A stretch of DNA of 64,000 bases, taken from the NCBI GenBank assembly GCA_963773055.1, contig CAVYZL010000006.1, positions 434,001 through 498,000 on the forward strand. The letters are read 5' to 3'. The notes beneath the pieces are model-generated. The model did no database searches, was not told the origin of the DNA, and was given only the letters and a program-made list of their open reading frames with translations. The DNA is from PALSA-612 sp963773055. Its GTDB lineage: Bacteria; Actinomycetota; Thermoleophilia; Gaiellales; Gaiellaceae. Below are positions 15,768-22,848 of the stretch, in pieces (within the stretch, counting starts at the first letter, position 1; every line of letters starts with the position of its first letter). The position numbers and the translations under genes were made by a program.

Positions 15768-16709
15768 TCAGGGGCCGGTGACGGCCGTCTTGGTGAGCAC
15801 GACCCGGCCGGCGCTGTAGGCGTCCGGTCGCACCGCCGCCGCGGCGAGCGTGGCGAACGTCGGCTCGGTGAGCACGAGGACGCTCTTGCCGAGGAGCGAC
15901 GGTGCCTCCTCCGCGCCGACGACCTTGCCCTTGCCGAGGTCGATCTGGACGGTCGGCGCGACCTCGAGCCGCAACGGGCGGCGCATCTTGTCGAGCACGG
16001 TCCCGGCCGGATAGGCGCGAAGGTTCGTCACGTTGAGGACAAGGGCTCCGGGCGACGCGTGGGTGACCGTCCCTGCCACCGTGAGCGTCACCGTCGTGTG
16101 CATCGAGGTAGCGAAGATCAGCCGCTCCGCCTTCATCAGATAGGGGTACGGGTTCGTGGCGCCGCCGTCTCCGGGGTGCACCTCGAAGTGGAGGTGAGGA
16201 TCCGTCGAGTCGGCGTCGCCGGAGTTCCCGACATACCCGACGGGCTGGCCCGCATCGACGTGCGCGCCGTCTCGCAAGCCCTTCCAGTACGACATCCCGG
16301 GGACGCACTTGCCGCGGTTGTCGTTCCCCTTCGTGACGTCGTTGTTCAGGTGGATGTAGAGGTAGGTCGTCCCGCTGTCGCCATAGAGATAGAGCATGCA
16401 CCCGGCGCGAGCCGACGTCGTCCAGAACTTGACCTTCCCCGGCTCGGCGGCGACCGCGACCGTGCGGCGCGGCGCCATCAGGTCGTTGCCCTGGTGCGTG
16501 CCGCTGTAGCGGGCCGCCCCGAAGTCGTTCGCGAACGCGACCGCGCCGACGATCGGGAAGATCAGCTTCGGCACCTTGCCGGCCGGTGCGGCGGAGGTCG
16601 ACGTCACGACCCCAGCTGCAGTCAGCAGCGTGGTGATGAGGATGAGCCCTCGGGCTGTCGTCCGGCGGTAGTCCACGATCCGTCGTTGACGGTGTGTCGG
16701 CAGAAACAC
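15768..16709 (-). CDS. Secreted M23-family metallopeptidase
   Basis: 313 residues. A signal peptide/anchor spans about residues 19-42; an in-frame GTG 33 nt downstream is an alternative start. The LytM/M23 domain shows THQGNDLMAPR (first His and Asp zinc ligands), YLYIHLNND and PHLHFEVHPG (HxH pair), so the zinc site is complete and the protein could cleave peptidoglycan cross-links. About 120 residues follow the peptidase domain: a beta-rich stretch (MHTTVTLTVAGTVTH, LVLNVTNLRAYPAGTVL) of unknown fold that may bind wall material. It is divergent from etfB. Confidence 0.88.
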   Translation of the reverse strand: MFLPTHRQRRIVDYRRTTARGLILITTLLTAAGVVTSTSAAPAGKVPKLIFPIVGAVAFANDFGAARYSGTHQGNDLMAPRRTVAVAAEPGKVKFWTTSARAGCMLYLYGDSGTTYLYIHLNNDVTKGNDNRGKCVPGMSYWKGLRDGAHVDAGQPVGYVGNSGDADSTDPHLHFEVHPGDGGATNPYPYLMKAERLIFATSMHTTVTLTVAGTVTHASPGALVLNVTNLRAYPAGTVLDKMRRPLRLEVAPTVQIDLGKGKVVGAEEAPSLLGKSVLVLTEPTFATLAAAAVRPDAYSAGRVVLTKTAVTGP

Positions 16710-16825
16710 CGTCTCTTCTTCGCCTCGGGCCAGTCCGGACGCTGCGCGTCCGCTTTGCCCTCGGCTTCGAAGTTCGCGCGCGCGAAGGACTAGACCCTAC
16801 CAGGGGCCGCGGCTTCCTTCGTCGT

Positions 16826-16831
16826 TAGAGT
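16826..16831 (+). promoter_or_regulatory. -10 box (TAGAGT), etfB
   Basis: TAGAGT ends 9 nt before the etfB ATG; with no ribosome binding site in between, a leaderless etfBA/ETF-QO transcript is likely. Confidence 0.5.
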
Positions 16832-16840
16832 CTCAGCCCG

Positions 16841-17620
16841 ATGAAGATCGCGGTGTGCGTGAAGCAGGTGCCCGAGGGCGGCGGCCAGCGGAAGATCGAT
16901 CCGCAGACAATGCGGCTCGACCGCTCCGGCGAAGCGGGGCTCAACCCGTTCGACGCGAACGCGATCGAGGAGGCGCTCCGGATCCGTGAGAGCGGGGAGG
17001 AGGCCGAGGTCGTGCTCGTCTCGATGGGCCCGGAGCGCGCCGCCGAGACCCTGCGCAAGGGGCTGGCGATGGGCGCCGACCGTGCCGTCCTCGTCGCCGA
17101 CGATGCGCTCAGAGGCTCTGATCTCGTCGGCACGAGCGCTGTGCTCGCGAAGGCGCTCGAGCGCGAGGGCGCCGACCTCGTGCTGTTCGGCCAGCAGGCG
17201 AGCGACTCCGACGGGGCAGTGCTCGCGGCCGCCGTCGCCGAGCGCCTCCAGCTTCCGCTCGTCACGCAGGTGTCCGAGCTCACCGTCGCCGCCGGCACCG
17301 CGAAGGCGAAGCGCCAGACGGAGTTCGGCTACGACCGCATGGAGTCGCCGCTCCCCGCTGTGATCGCCGTCTCGGATGCGATCAACGAGCCGCGCTACCC
17401 GTCGCTAAAGGGGATCATGGGGGCGAAGTCGAAGCCGCAGGAGACGTTGGCGCTCGCGGACCTCGAGCTCGCCGCGGCTGCCGCCGGCGAGAGCGGCGCG
17501 CGGACATCCGTGGTCGCCCTCGTGGCGCCGCCCGCCCGCGGCGAAACGCTGAAGATCGAGGACGACGGCGCGGGCGCCGAGAAGATCGTCGAGTTCCTCG
17601 CCGAGAGGAAGCTGCTGTGA
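16841..17620 (+). CDS. etfB: Electron transfer flavoprotein beta subunit
   Basis: 259 residues, usual length. MKIAVCVKQVPEG at the N-terminus, NPFDANAIEEALRI, and the conserved KRQTEFGYDRMESPLPAVIAV region identify EtfB, which binds AMP and forms the heterodimer with EtfA. It takes electrons from acyl-CoA dehydrogenases. It is the first gene of an etfB-etfA-ETF-QO operon with overlapping start and stop codons, so all three are translated as a unit. Confidence 0.95.
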   Translation: MKIAVCVKQVPEGGGQRKIDPQTMRLDRSGEAGLNPFDANAIEEALRIRESGEEAEVVLVSMGPERAAETLRKGLAMGADRAVLVADDALRGSDLVGTSAVLAKALEREGADLVLFGQQASDSDGAVLAAAVAERLQLPLVTQVSELTVAAGTAKAKRQTEFGYDRMESPLPAVIAVSDAINEPRYPSLKGIMGAKSKPQETLALADLELAAAAAGESGARTSVVALVAPPARGETLKIEDDGAGAEKIVEFLAERKLL

Positions 17621-18573
17621 AAACCCTCGTTTTCCTCGAGCATCATGACGGCGAGCTACAGAAGGGCGCGCTCGGCGTGCTCGCGAAGGCTGCCTCGCTC
17701 GGCGAGGCGGCCGGCGTCGTCGTCGGCGCCGGCGCGAGCGTCGCAGCCGCCTCTGCGGGCGCCCACGGGGCGACGCGCGTGCACGTCTCAGAGGGGGGCG
17801 AGCTCGACGCGCCGCTGCCGCAGCCACGGGTCGACGTGATCGAGGCGGTGGTGAAGGACGGCGGCTACGACGCCGTCTTCTTCGCGCAGTCGGTCCTTGC
17901 CGCAGACGTCGCCGCGGCCCTCGCCGTGCGGCTCGACGCGGGGCTCAATTGGGACCTGGTCGACGTGCGCGACGACGGAGGCTCGCTCGTCGGCGTGCGG
18001 CCCGCGCTCGGCGACAGCGTCTACGTCGACGCTGGCTGGACCTCGTCGCCGGCGATCGCGCTCTTCCGCGCCGGCAGCTTCGAGCCGGCCGAGAGGGGTG
18101 CCGCGGGCGAGATCGTCGAAGTGACGGTCGAGCTTCGGCCGTTCTCGACCGCGACGACGCTTGCAGGGCACGACCTCGAGGAGCAGGCCGGGCCGTCGAT
18201 CGAGGAAGCGGACGTGATCGTCGCCGGCGGCCGCGGCCTCGGCGGCCCCGAGGGATTCGCCCAGCTCGAGGAGCTCGCAAAGGCGCTCGGCGGCGCCGTC
18301 GCGGCCACGCGCGCGGTCGTCGACGCCGGCTGGTACCCGTACCCGACCCAGGTCGGCCAGACGGGCAAGACCGTCTCGCCGAAGCTCTACATCGCCTGCG
18401 GCATCTCGGGCGCGATCCAGCACAAGGTCGGCATGCAGTCGTCCGGGACGATCGTCGCCGTCAACAAGGATCCGAACGCGCCCATCTTCGAGTTCTGCGA
18501 CATCGGCGTCGTCGGCGACCTGAACCAGATCGTCCCGAAGCTGACCGAGCTCGTCCGGGCGCACAAGAGCTGA
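17617..18573 (+). CDS. etfA: Electron transfer flavoprotein alpha subunit
   Basis: 318 residues. The C-terminal FAD domain is clear: GGRGLGGPEGFAQLEELAKAL, RAVVDAGWYPYPTQVGQTGK, YIACGISGAIQHKVGMQSS and VNKDPNAPIFEFCDIGVVGD. It holds the FAD that carries electrons between acyl-CoA dehydrogenase and ETF-QO. The GTG start overlaps the etfB stop (GTGA) and its own stop overlaps the ETF-QO start (TGATG). The short linker types seen in electron-bifurcating ETFs are not obvious, so a plain respiratory ETF is the simplest reading. Confidence 0.95.
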   Translation: MKTLVFLEHHDGELQKGALGVLAKAASLGEAAGVVVGAGASVAAASAGAHGATRVHVSEGGELDAPLPQPRVDVIEAVVKDGGYDAVFFAQSVLAADVAAALAVRLDAGLNWDLVDVRDDGGSLVGVRPALGDSVYVDAGWTSSPAIALFRAGSFEPAERGAAGEIVEVTVELRPFSTATTLAGHDLEEQAGPSIEEADVIVAGGRGLGGPEGFAQLEELAKALGGAVAATRAVVDAGWYPYPTQVGQTGKTVSPKLYIACGISGAIQHKVGMQSSGTIVAVNKDPNAPIFEFCDIGVVGDLNQIVPKLTELVRAHKS

Positions 18574-20267
18574 TGTCGCGGCCGGCCGACTACCCGCCTC
18601 CGCTGAGCGCGGCGGACGCGATCGCCGAGCCCGCCGCTCCGCCCGAGGAGCGGATCGACGTCGGCGTCCTCGTCGTCGGCGCGGGGCCGGCCGGTCTCGC
18701 GTGCGCGATCCGGCTCGGCCAGCTGCTCGAGGAGTCGCCGCGGCTTGGGGAGCGGCTCGGTGAGGTGCCGGTGGCGGTGCTCGACAAGGGCTCGCGGCCC
18801 GGCGCACACCTGCTCTCGGGCGCGGTCGTCAACCCGGTCTCGCTCCGCCGGCTGTTCGCGGGCCGGAGGACGACCGACGACATGCCGTTCCTCACGCGCG
18901 TCGACTCCGAGCGCGTGTACTACCTCACGCGCCGGCGAAAGCTCCGGATCCCGACGCCGCCGCCGATGCGGAACCACGGCAACTACGTGGCGTCGATCTC
19001 GCAGCTCGGGCGGTGGCTCGCGGAGGAGGCGGAGGGGCTCGGCGTCGCCGTCCTTCCCGAGACGACCGCAGAGAAGCTCCTCGTCTCCCACGGACGTGTG
19101 ACCGGCGTCCGCACGGCCGACCGCGGGCGCGGGCGCGACGGCGAGCAGCTGCCTCGGTTCGAGGCGGGCTCGGAGATCCAGGCGCAGGTGACGGTGCTCG
19201 CCGAGGGCACCCAGGGGTATCTGACCGGCGCCGCGATCGAGCGCTTCGGCCTCGAGGGCGCCAACCCGCAGGTGTGGGCGCTCGGCGTCAAGGAGGTCTG
19301 GCGGGTTCCGAAGCCCCTCCGTCGCGTGATCCACACGATGGGCTGGCCCCTTCGCGGGCGGGCGAAGTACCGGGAGTTCGGCGGCTCCTTCATCTATCCG
19401 ATGGGCGAGGACATGGTCACGCTCGGCATGGTCGTCGGGCTCGACTACCGCGACGTCGAGCTGTCCGTCCATGACCTGCTCCAGGAGCTGAAGACGCACA
19501 AGCTCGTGCGCAAGATCCTCGCCGGAGGCGAGCGGATCGCGTGGGGCGCGAAGACGATTCCCGAGGGAGGCTTCTACTCGCTGCCCGCGCAGCTGCACGC
19601 GCCGGGCGTCGTGCTCTGCGGCGACGGCGCGGGCTTCGTCAACGTGCCCGCGCTCAAGGGCATCCACTACGCCGTCGAGACCGGCATGCTCGCCGCCGAG
19701 TCGATCGTGCGCGCGCTTCGGCCCGGTGAGGCGGTGGGCCGCACCGGCGCGCTCGCCTCGTACGACGCCGCCGTCAAGGACAGCTTTGCCTGGTCCGATC
19801 TCGAGCGCGTGCGCAACATGCGCCAGGCGTTCGCGAAGGGCTTCGTGCGCGGCACGATGCGCGCCGGCGCGATGACGATGTCGCGCGGGCACGTGCCTCG
19901 GAAGCGACTGAAGACGGAGCCGGACGCCGAGCAGGAGCTGATCCGCACCGACCGCGCGAAGTCGTACCCCGCGCCCGACGGGGCGCTGACGTTCGACAAG
20001 CTCTCCTCGGTCTTCTTGAGCGGGAACAAGACGCGTGACGACGCCCCGAGCCACATTCGGATCGCAGCGCGCGTGCCGAAGGACGTCGCCGAGATGTGGG
20101 TGCGCATGTGTCCCGCGCACGTGTACGAGGTCGGGCGGGCCGACGCAGGCAAGGTGGAGGTGATCGTCACGCCATCCAATTGCGTCCAGTGCGGCGCGAT
20201 CACGGCGAAGGGCGGTCGCCTGACGCCCGCCGAGGGCGGCGCCGGCCCCGAATACTCACTGACGTGA
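18573..20267 (+). CDS. ETF:quinone oxidoreductase
   Basis: 564-residue membrane-associated flavoprotein passing electrons from ETF to the quinone pool. The N-terminal FAD site VLVVGAGPAGLACAIRLG is followed by ETF-QO landmarks (GAHLLSGAVVNP, CGDGAGFVNVPALKGIHYAVETG). The C-terminal ferredoxin-like domain begins CPAHVYEVG and continues SNCVQCGAITAKGG. Animal ETF-QO uses four cysteines, one in CPA(x)VYE and three in CxxCxxC; here the last Cys is Ile, leaving three. The 4Fe-4S cluster may therefore be altered, use another ligand, or be absent. Operon with etfB and etfA. Confidence 0.92.
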   Translation: MSRPADYPPPLSAADAIAEPAAPPEERIDVGVLVVGAGPAGLACAIRLGQLLEESPRLGERLGEVPVAVLDKGSRPGAHLLSGAVVNPVSLRRLFAGRRTTDDMPFLTRVDSERVYYLTRRRKLRIPTPPPMRNHGNYVASISQLGRWLAEEAEGLGVAVLPETTAEKLLVSHGRVTGVRTADRGRGRDGEQLPRFEAGSEIQAQVTVLAEGTQGYLTGAAIERFGLEGANPQVWALGVKEVWRVPKPLRRVIHTMGWPLRGRAKYREFGGSFIYPMGEDMVTLGMVVGLDYRDVELSVHDLLQELKTHKLVRKILAGGERIAWGAKTIPEGGFYSLPAQLHAPGVVLCGDGAGFVNVPALKGIHYAVETGMLAAESIVRALRPGEAVGRTGALASYDAAVKDSFAWSDLERVRNMRQAFAKGFVRGTMRAGAMTMSRGHVPRKRLKTEPDAEQELIRTDRAKSYPAPDGALTFDKLSSVFLSGNKTRDDAPSHIRIAARVPKDVAEMWVRMCPAHVYEVGRADAGKVEVIVTPSNCVQCGAITAKGGRLTPAEGGAGPEYSLT

Positions 20268-20292
20268 TCTCGTACTGGCTGACGTGATCTCG
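20253..20292 (+). repeat. Tandem 20-nt duplication at a stop/start junction
   Basis: Two adjacent 20-nt copies (TACT, CA or GG, then CTGACGTGATCTCG) differ at two neighbouring bases. Copy one holds the ETF-QO stop; copy two holds the GTG start of the dehydratase gene, whose start region therefore looks duplicated. Confidence 0.8.
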
Positions 20293-21228
20293 CCGGACGA
20301 CGTCCTCGCCGCGCGCGAGGCGGTCGGCGGGCGGCTGCACCGGACGCCGCTCTTCTCGTCGCGCGCGCTGTCGGAGCGGATCGGCGCGGAGGCGCACCTC
20401 AAGGCCGAGCTCTTTCAGCGCACCGGCTCGTTCAAGCCGCGCGGCATGCTCGCGAAGCTCGCGTCGCTCTCGGCAGACGAGAAGGCGCGCGGCATCGTCA
20501 CCTGGTCGGCGGGAAACGCCGGCGCCGGAGCGGCCTTCTCTGCGAGAGAGCTGGGGATCGCCTGCCGTGTCTTCATGTGGCGGACGGCGAACCCGATCAA
20601 GATCGCCGCGTGCCGCGGGTACGGCGCCGACGTCGATCTCGAGTCGGAAGGGCCGGCGGAGGCGCACCACCGGCTGCTCGCCTTCGTCGAGGAAACCGGC
20701 GCGACGTTCGTCCATCCGTTCGACGACCCCGTGCTCCAGGCCGGCTACGGGGCGATCTCGCTCGAGATCCTCGAGGACGCCCCGGAGACGACCACGATCG
20801 TCGTCCCGATTGCGGGCGGCGGCCTGATTGCGGGCATGGCGTCGGCCGCGGGTTGCCGCGTCGTCGGCGTCGAGCCCGAGCTCGCGCCGACGATGGTGCG
20901 GGCGCTCGAGGCCGGCCACCCCGTCGAGATCCAGCCGCGCTCGATCGCCGACGGCCTCGGCGCGCCGTTCACGGGCGAGCACACACTGTCGGTGGTGCGC
21001 GACCGCGTCGCCGACGTCGTGCTCGTGACGGAGGATGAGATCAAGGACGCGATGCGCTTCCTCTACGCTCGCGCGAAGCTCGCATGCGAGCCGGCCGGAG
21101 CGACGTCGACAGCCGCGTTGCTGGCCGGCAAGATCGCGCTCGACCGAGACGAGACGGTCGTCGCCGTCGTGTCCGGAGGCAACGCTGACCCGAAGGTCGC
21201 TGCTGCTATCCTCGCCGAAGCCTCATGA
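20284..21228 (+). CDS. Threonine/serine dehydratase (PLP-dependent)
   Basis: 314 residues of the tryptophan-synthase-beta fold. The PLP lysine is in RTGSFKPRGM, the phosphate-binding glycine loop in VPIAGGGLIAGM, and the C-terminal VVSGGNAD is typical of biodegradative threonine or serine dehydratases and racemases. There is no C-terminal ACT domain, so it is not the isoleucine-feedback-controlled IlvA. It would deaminate threonine to 2-oxobutyrate, though serine dehydratase or racemase activity is possible. The GTG start lies in the second copy of a 20-nt duplication. The stop overlaps the rpmE start (ATGA). Confidence 0.85.
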   Translation: MISPDDVLAAREAVGGRLHRTPLFSSRALSERIGAEAHLKAELFQRTGSFKPRGMLAKLASLSADEKARGIVTWSAGNAGAGAAFSARELGIACRVFMWRTANPIKIAACRGYGADVDLESEGPAEAHHRLLAFVEETGATFVHPFDDPVLQAGYGAISLEILEDAPETTTIVVPIAGGGLIAGMASAAGCRVVGVEPELAPTMVRALEAGHPVEIQPRSIADGLGAPFTGEHTLSVVRDRVADVVLVTEDEIKDAMRFLYARAKLACEPAGATSTAALLAGKIALDRDETVVAVVSGGNADPKVAAAILAEAS

Positions 21229-21434
21229 AAGCTGACATTCACCCCGAATACGTCCTCGCGACCGTGCACTGCTCGTGCGGGAACGAGTTCGTCACCCGGT
21301 CGACGAAGCCGGACCTCCACGTCGAGATCTGCTCGGCGTGCCACCCCTTCTACACCGGGAAGCAGAAGCTCGTCGACACCGGCGGGCGGGTCGAGCGCTT
21401 CCAGCGCCGGCTCGAGCGCGCGCAGCCGCGCTAG
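21225..21434 (+). CDS. rpmE: 50S ribosomal protein L31
   Basis: 69 residues; KADIHPEYVLATVHCSCG and ICSACHPFYTGKQKLVDTGGRV are the L31 signatures. The zinc-binding cysteines are present as CSC and CSAC pairs, so this is the zinc (C+) form. It is coupled by ATGA to a metabolic dehydratase gene rather than following rho, as it does in many actinobacteria; prfA, the usual next gene, is 5.7 kb downstream. Confidence 0.95.
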   Translation: MKADIHPEYVLATVHCSCGNEFVTRSTKPDLHVEICSACHPFYTGKQKLVDTGGRVERFQRRLERAQPR

Positions 21435-21444
21435 ACCTTTTCAC

Positions 21445-22356
21445 ATGACAGTCGGAGGGCAAGCAGTCCTCGAGGGCGTGATGATGCGCACGCCGGGGAA
21501 CTGGGCCGTGGCCGTGCGCAAGCCCGACGGGGAGATCGCGCAGGTCTGCCGCGTGATCTCGTCGCCGATGGCGAAGCGGCGCATCTACCGGCTGCCGGTG
21601 ATCCGCGGCATCGTCGCGCTCGGGGAGTCGCTCGCGATCGGCTTCCGCGCGCTCGCGATCTCGGCGAACTACGCCGCACAGCCCGAGGACGCAGACGACG
21701 AGGACGCGGAGCAATTCGAGCTCGGTCGCGGCCAGCTGATCTTCGCCTTCGCGATCGCGATCGGCTTCACGATCGCGCTGTTCAAGGTCGGCCCGGCCCT
21801 GATCACGAGCCAGCTCGATCTCGGCTCGACGCAGGCGTTCGTCGTTGTCGAGGGGTTGATCCGCGTCAGCATCTTCATCCTCTACCTGTTCCTGATCTCG
21901 CTTCTGCCCGATCTCCGGCGGCTGTTCCAGTACCACGCTGCCGAGCACAAGGCGATCAACGCCTACGAGGCCGGCGAGGAGCTGACGCCCGAGCGCGTCC
22001 AGCGCTTCAGCCTCATCCACCCGCGCTGCGGGACGGCGTTTCTGCTGTGGGTGATGGTGATCGCGATCTTCGTCTTCGCGTTCTTCGGCCGGCCGCACTG
22101 GTACTGGCTGATCGCGAGCCGCATCCTCATGCTCCCGGTGATCGCCGGCCTCGCCTACGAGGTGATTCGGTTCGCAGGGAAGCACCAGCACAACACGTGG
22201 GTGATGGCGCTGCTCGCCCCGGGGCTCTGGCTCCAGCGGCTGACGACGCGCCAGCCGACGCTCGAGCAGCTCGAGGTGTCGATCCGGGCGCTCGAGGAAG
22301 TCCTGGAGCACGAGAAGACGGCGGTCGGCGTTGAACGCGTCGAGGTGATGGCCTAG
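21445..22356 (+). CDS. DUF1385 (YqhQ-like) membrane protein
   Basis: 303 residues. The N-terminal GGQAVLEGVMMRTPGNWAVA is the hallmark of DUF1385, followed by hydrophobic segments at roughly 95-125 and 128-155, then FQYHAAEHKAINAYEAGE with conserved His/Glu residues, IHPRCGTAFLLWVMV, and two more helices. The family is found next to rpmE and prfA in many Gram-positive bacteria; its biochemical role is unsettled. It starts 10 nt after rpmE and so belongs to the same transcript. A GGGGAC hairpin lies just downstream. Confidence 0.9.
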   Translation: MTVGGQAVLEGVMMRTPGNWAVAVRKPDGEIAQVCRVISSPMAKRRIYRLPVIRGIVALGESLAIGFRALAISANYAAQPEDADDEDAEQFELGRGQLIFAFAIAIGFTIALFKVGPALITSQLDLGSTQAFVVVEGLIRVSIFILYLFLISLLPDLRRLFQYHAAEHKAINAYEAGEELTPERVQRFSLIHPRCGTAFLLWVMVIAIFVFAFFGRPHWYWLIASRILMLPVIAGLAYEVIRFAGKHQHNTWVMALLAPGLWLQRLTTRQPTLEQLEVSIRALEEVLEHEKTAVGVERVEVMA

Positions 22357-22367
22357 TCAATCTGCAC

Positions 22368-22393
22368 CGGGGACTGGATTCATCCTGTCCCCG
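22368..22393. repeat. Hairpin (CGGGGAC...GTCCCCG), REP-like or terminator
   Basis: CGGGGAC at 22368-22374 pairs with GTCCCCG at 22387-22393, and GGA/TCC pairs inside after one T-T mismatch. It lies between the DUF1385 gene and the OsmC gene. No U-tract follows. The same GGGGAC arm recurs at 63.7 kb. Confidence 0.6.
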
Positions 22394-22413
22394 ATCCCTT
22401 CGAAGGAGGTAAC

Positions 22414-22848
22414 GTGGCTGAGAGAACAGCGCACGTGACGTGGAGCGGGAGCCTGATGGACGGCTCGGGTCTGATCGAGTCGACGGGGAGCGGTGCGATC
22501 GGCGGCCTCGAGGTGACGTGGGCCGCACGCTCGGAACCTGACGAGTCGGGTCGCACGAGCCCGGAGGAGCTGATCGCCGCGGCGCATGCCGCCTGCTTCT
22601 GCATGGCGCTCTCGCACGGCCTCGCCCAGGCCGGTAACCCGCCGGAGAAGCTCGACGTCACGGCCACGTCGACGTTCGTCCCGGGAACGGGGATCACGCA
22701 GATGAAGCTCGACGTGACGGGCACGGTCCCGGGCATCGACGAGGCGGCGTTCGTCGAGGCCGCCGAGGGAGCGCGCGACAACTGCCCTGTCTCGGGCGCG
22801 CTCAAGGGCAACGTCGAGATCCTGCTCGAAGCGAGACTTACGAGCTAG
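22414..22848 (+). CDS. OsmC-family peroxiredoxin
   Basis: 144 residues. The two redox cysteines of OsmC/Ohr proteins are visible in AHAACFCMALSHGL and DNCPVSGAL; the SPEELIAAAHA segment is diagnostic. It detoxifies organic hydroperoxides in the cytoplasm. A strong GAAGGAGG ribosome binding site precedes the GTG, in contrast to the leaderless starts nearby. It is convergent with the cyclase gene and the two share a CTAG in which both stop codons overlap. An extra Cys in CFC is worth noting; OsmC rather than Ohr is favoured by the length. Confidence 0.92.
   Translation: MAERTAHVTWSGSLMDGSGLIESTGSGAIGGLEVTWAARSEPDESGRTSPEELIAAAHAACFCMALSHGLAQAGNPPEKLDVTATSTFVPGTGITQMKLDVTGTVPGIDEAAFVEAAEGARDNCPVSGALKGNVEILLEARLTS

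Noticed and set aside
18387..20120. A 577-codon minus-strand open frame
   Set aside because: Antisense shadow of etfA and ETF-QO with no recognisable domain.
21292..22311. A 339-codon minus-strand open frame
   Set aside because: Charged, repetitive antisense shadow of the DUF1385 gene.
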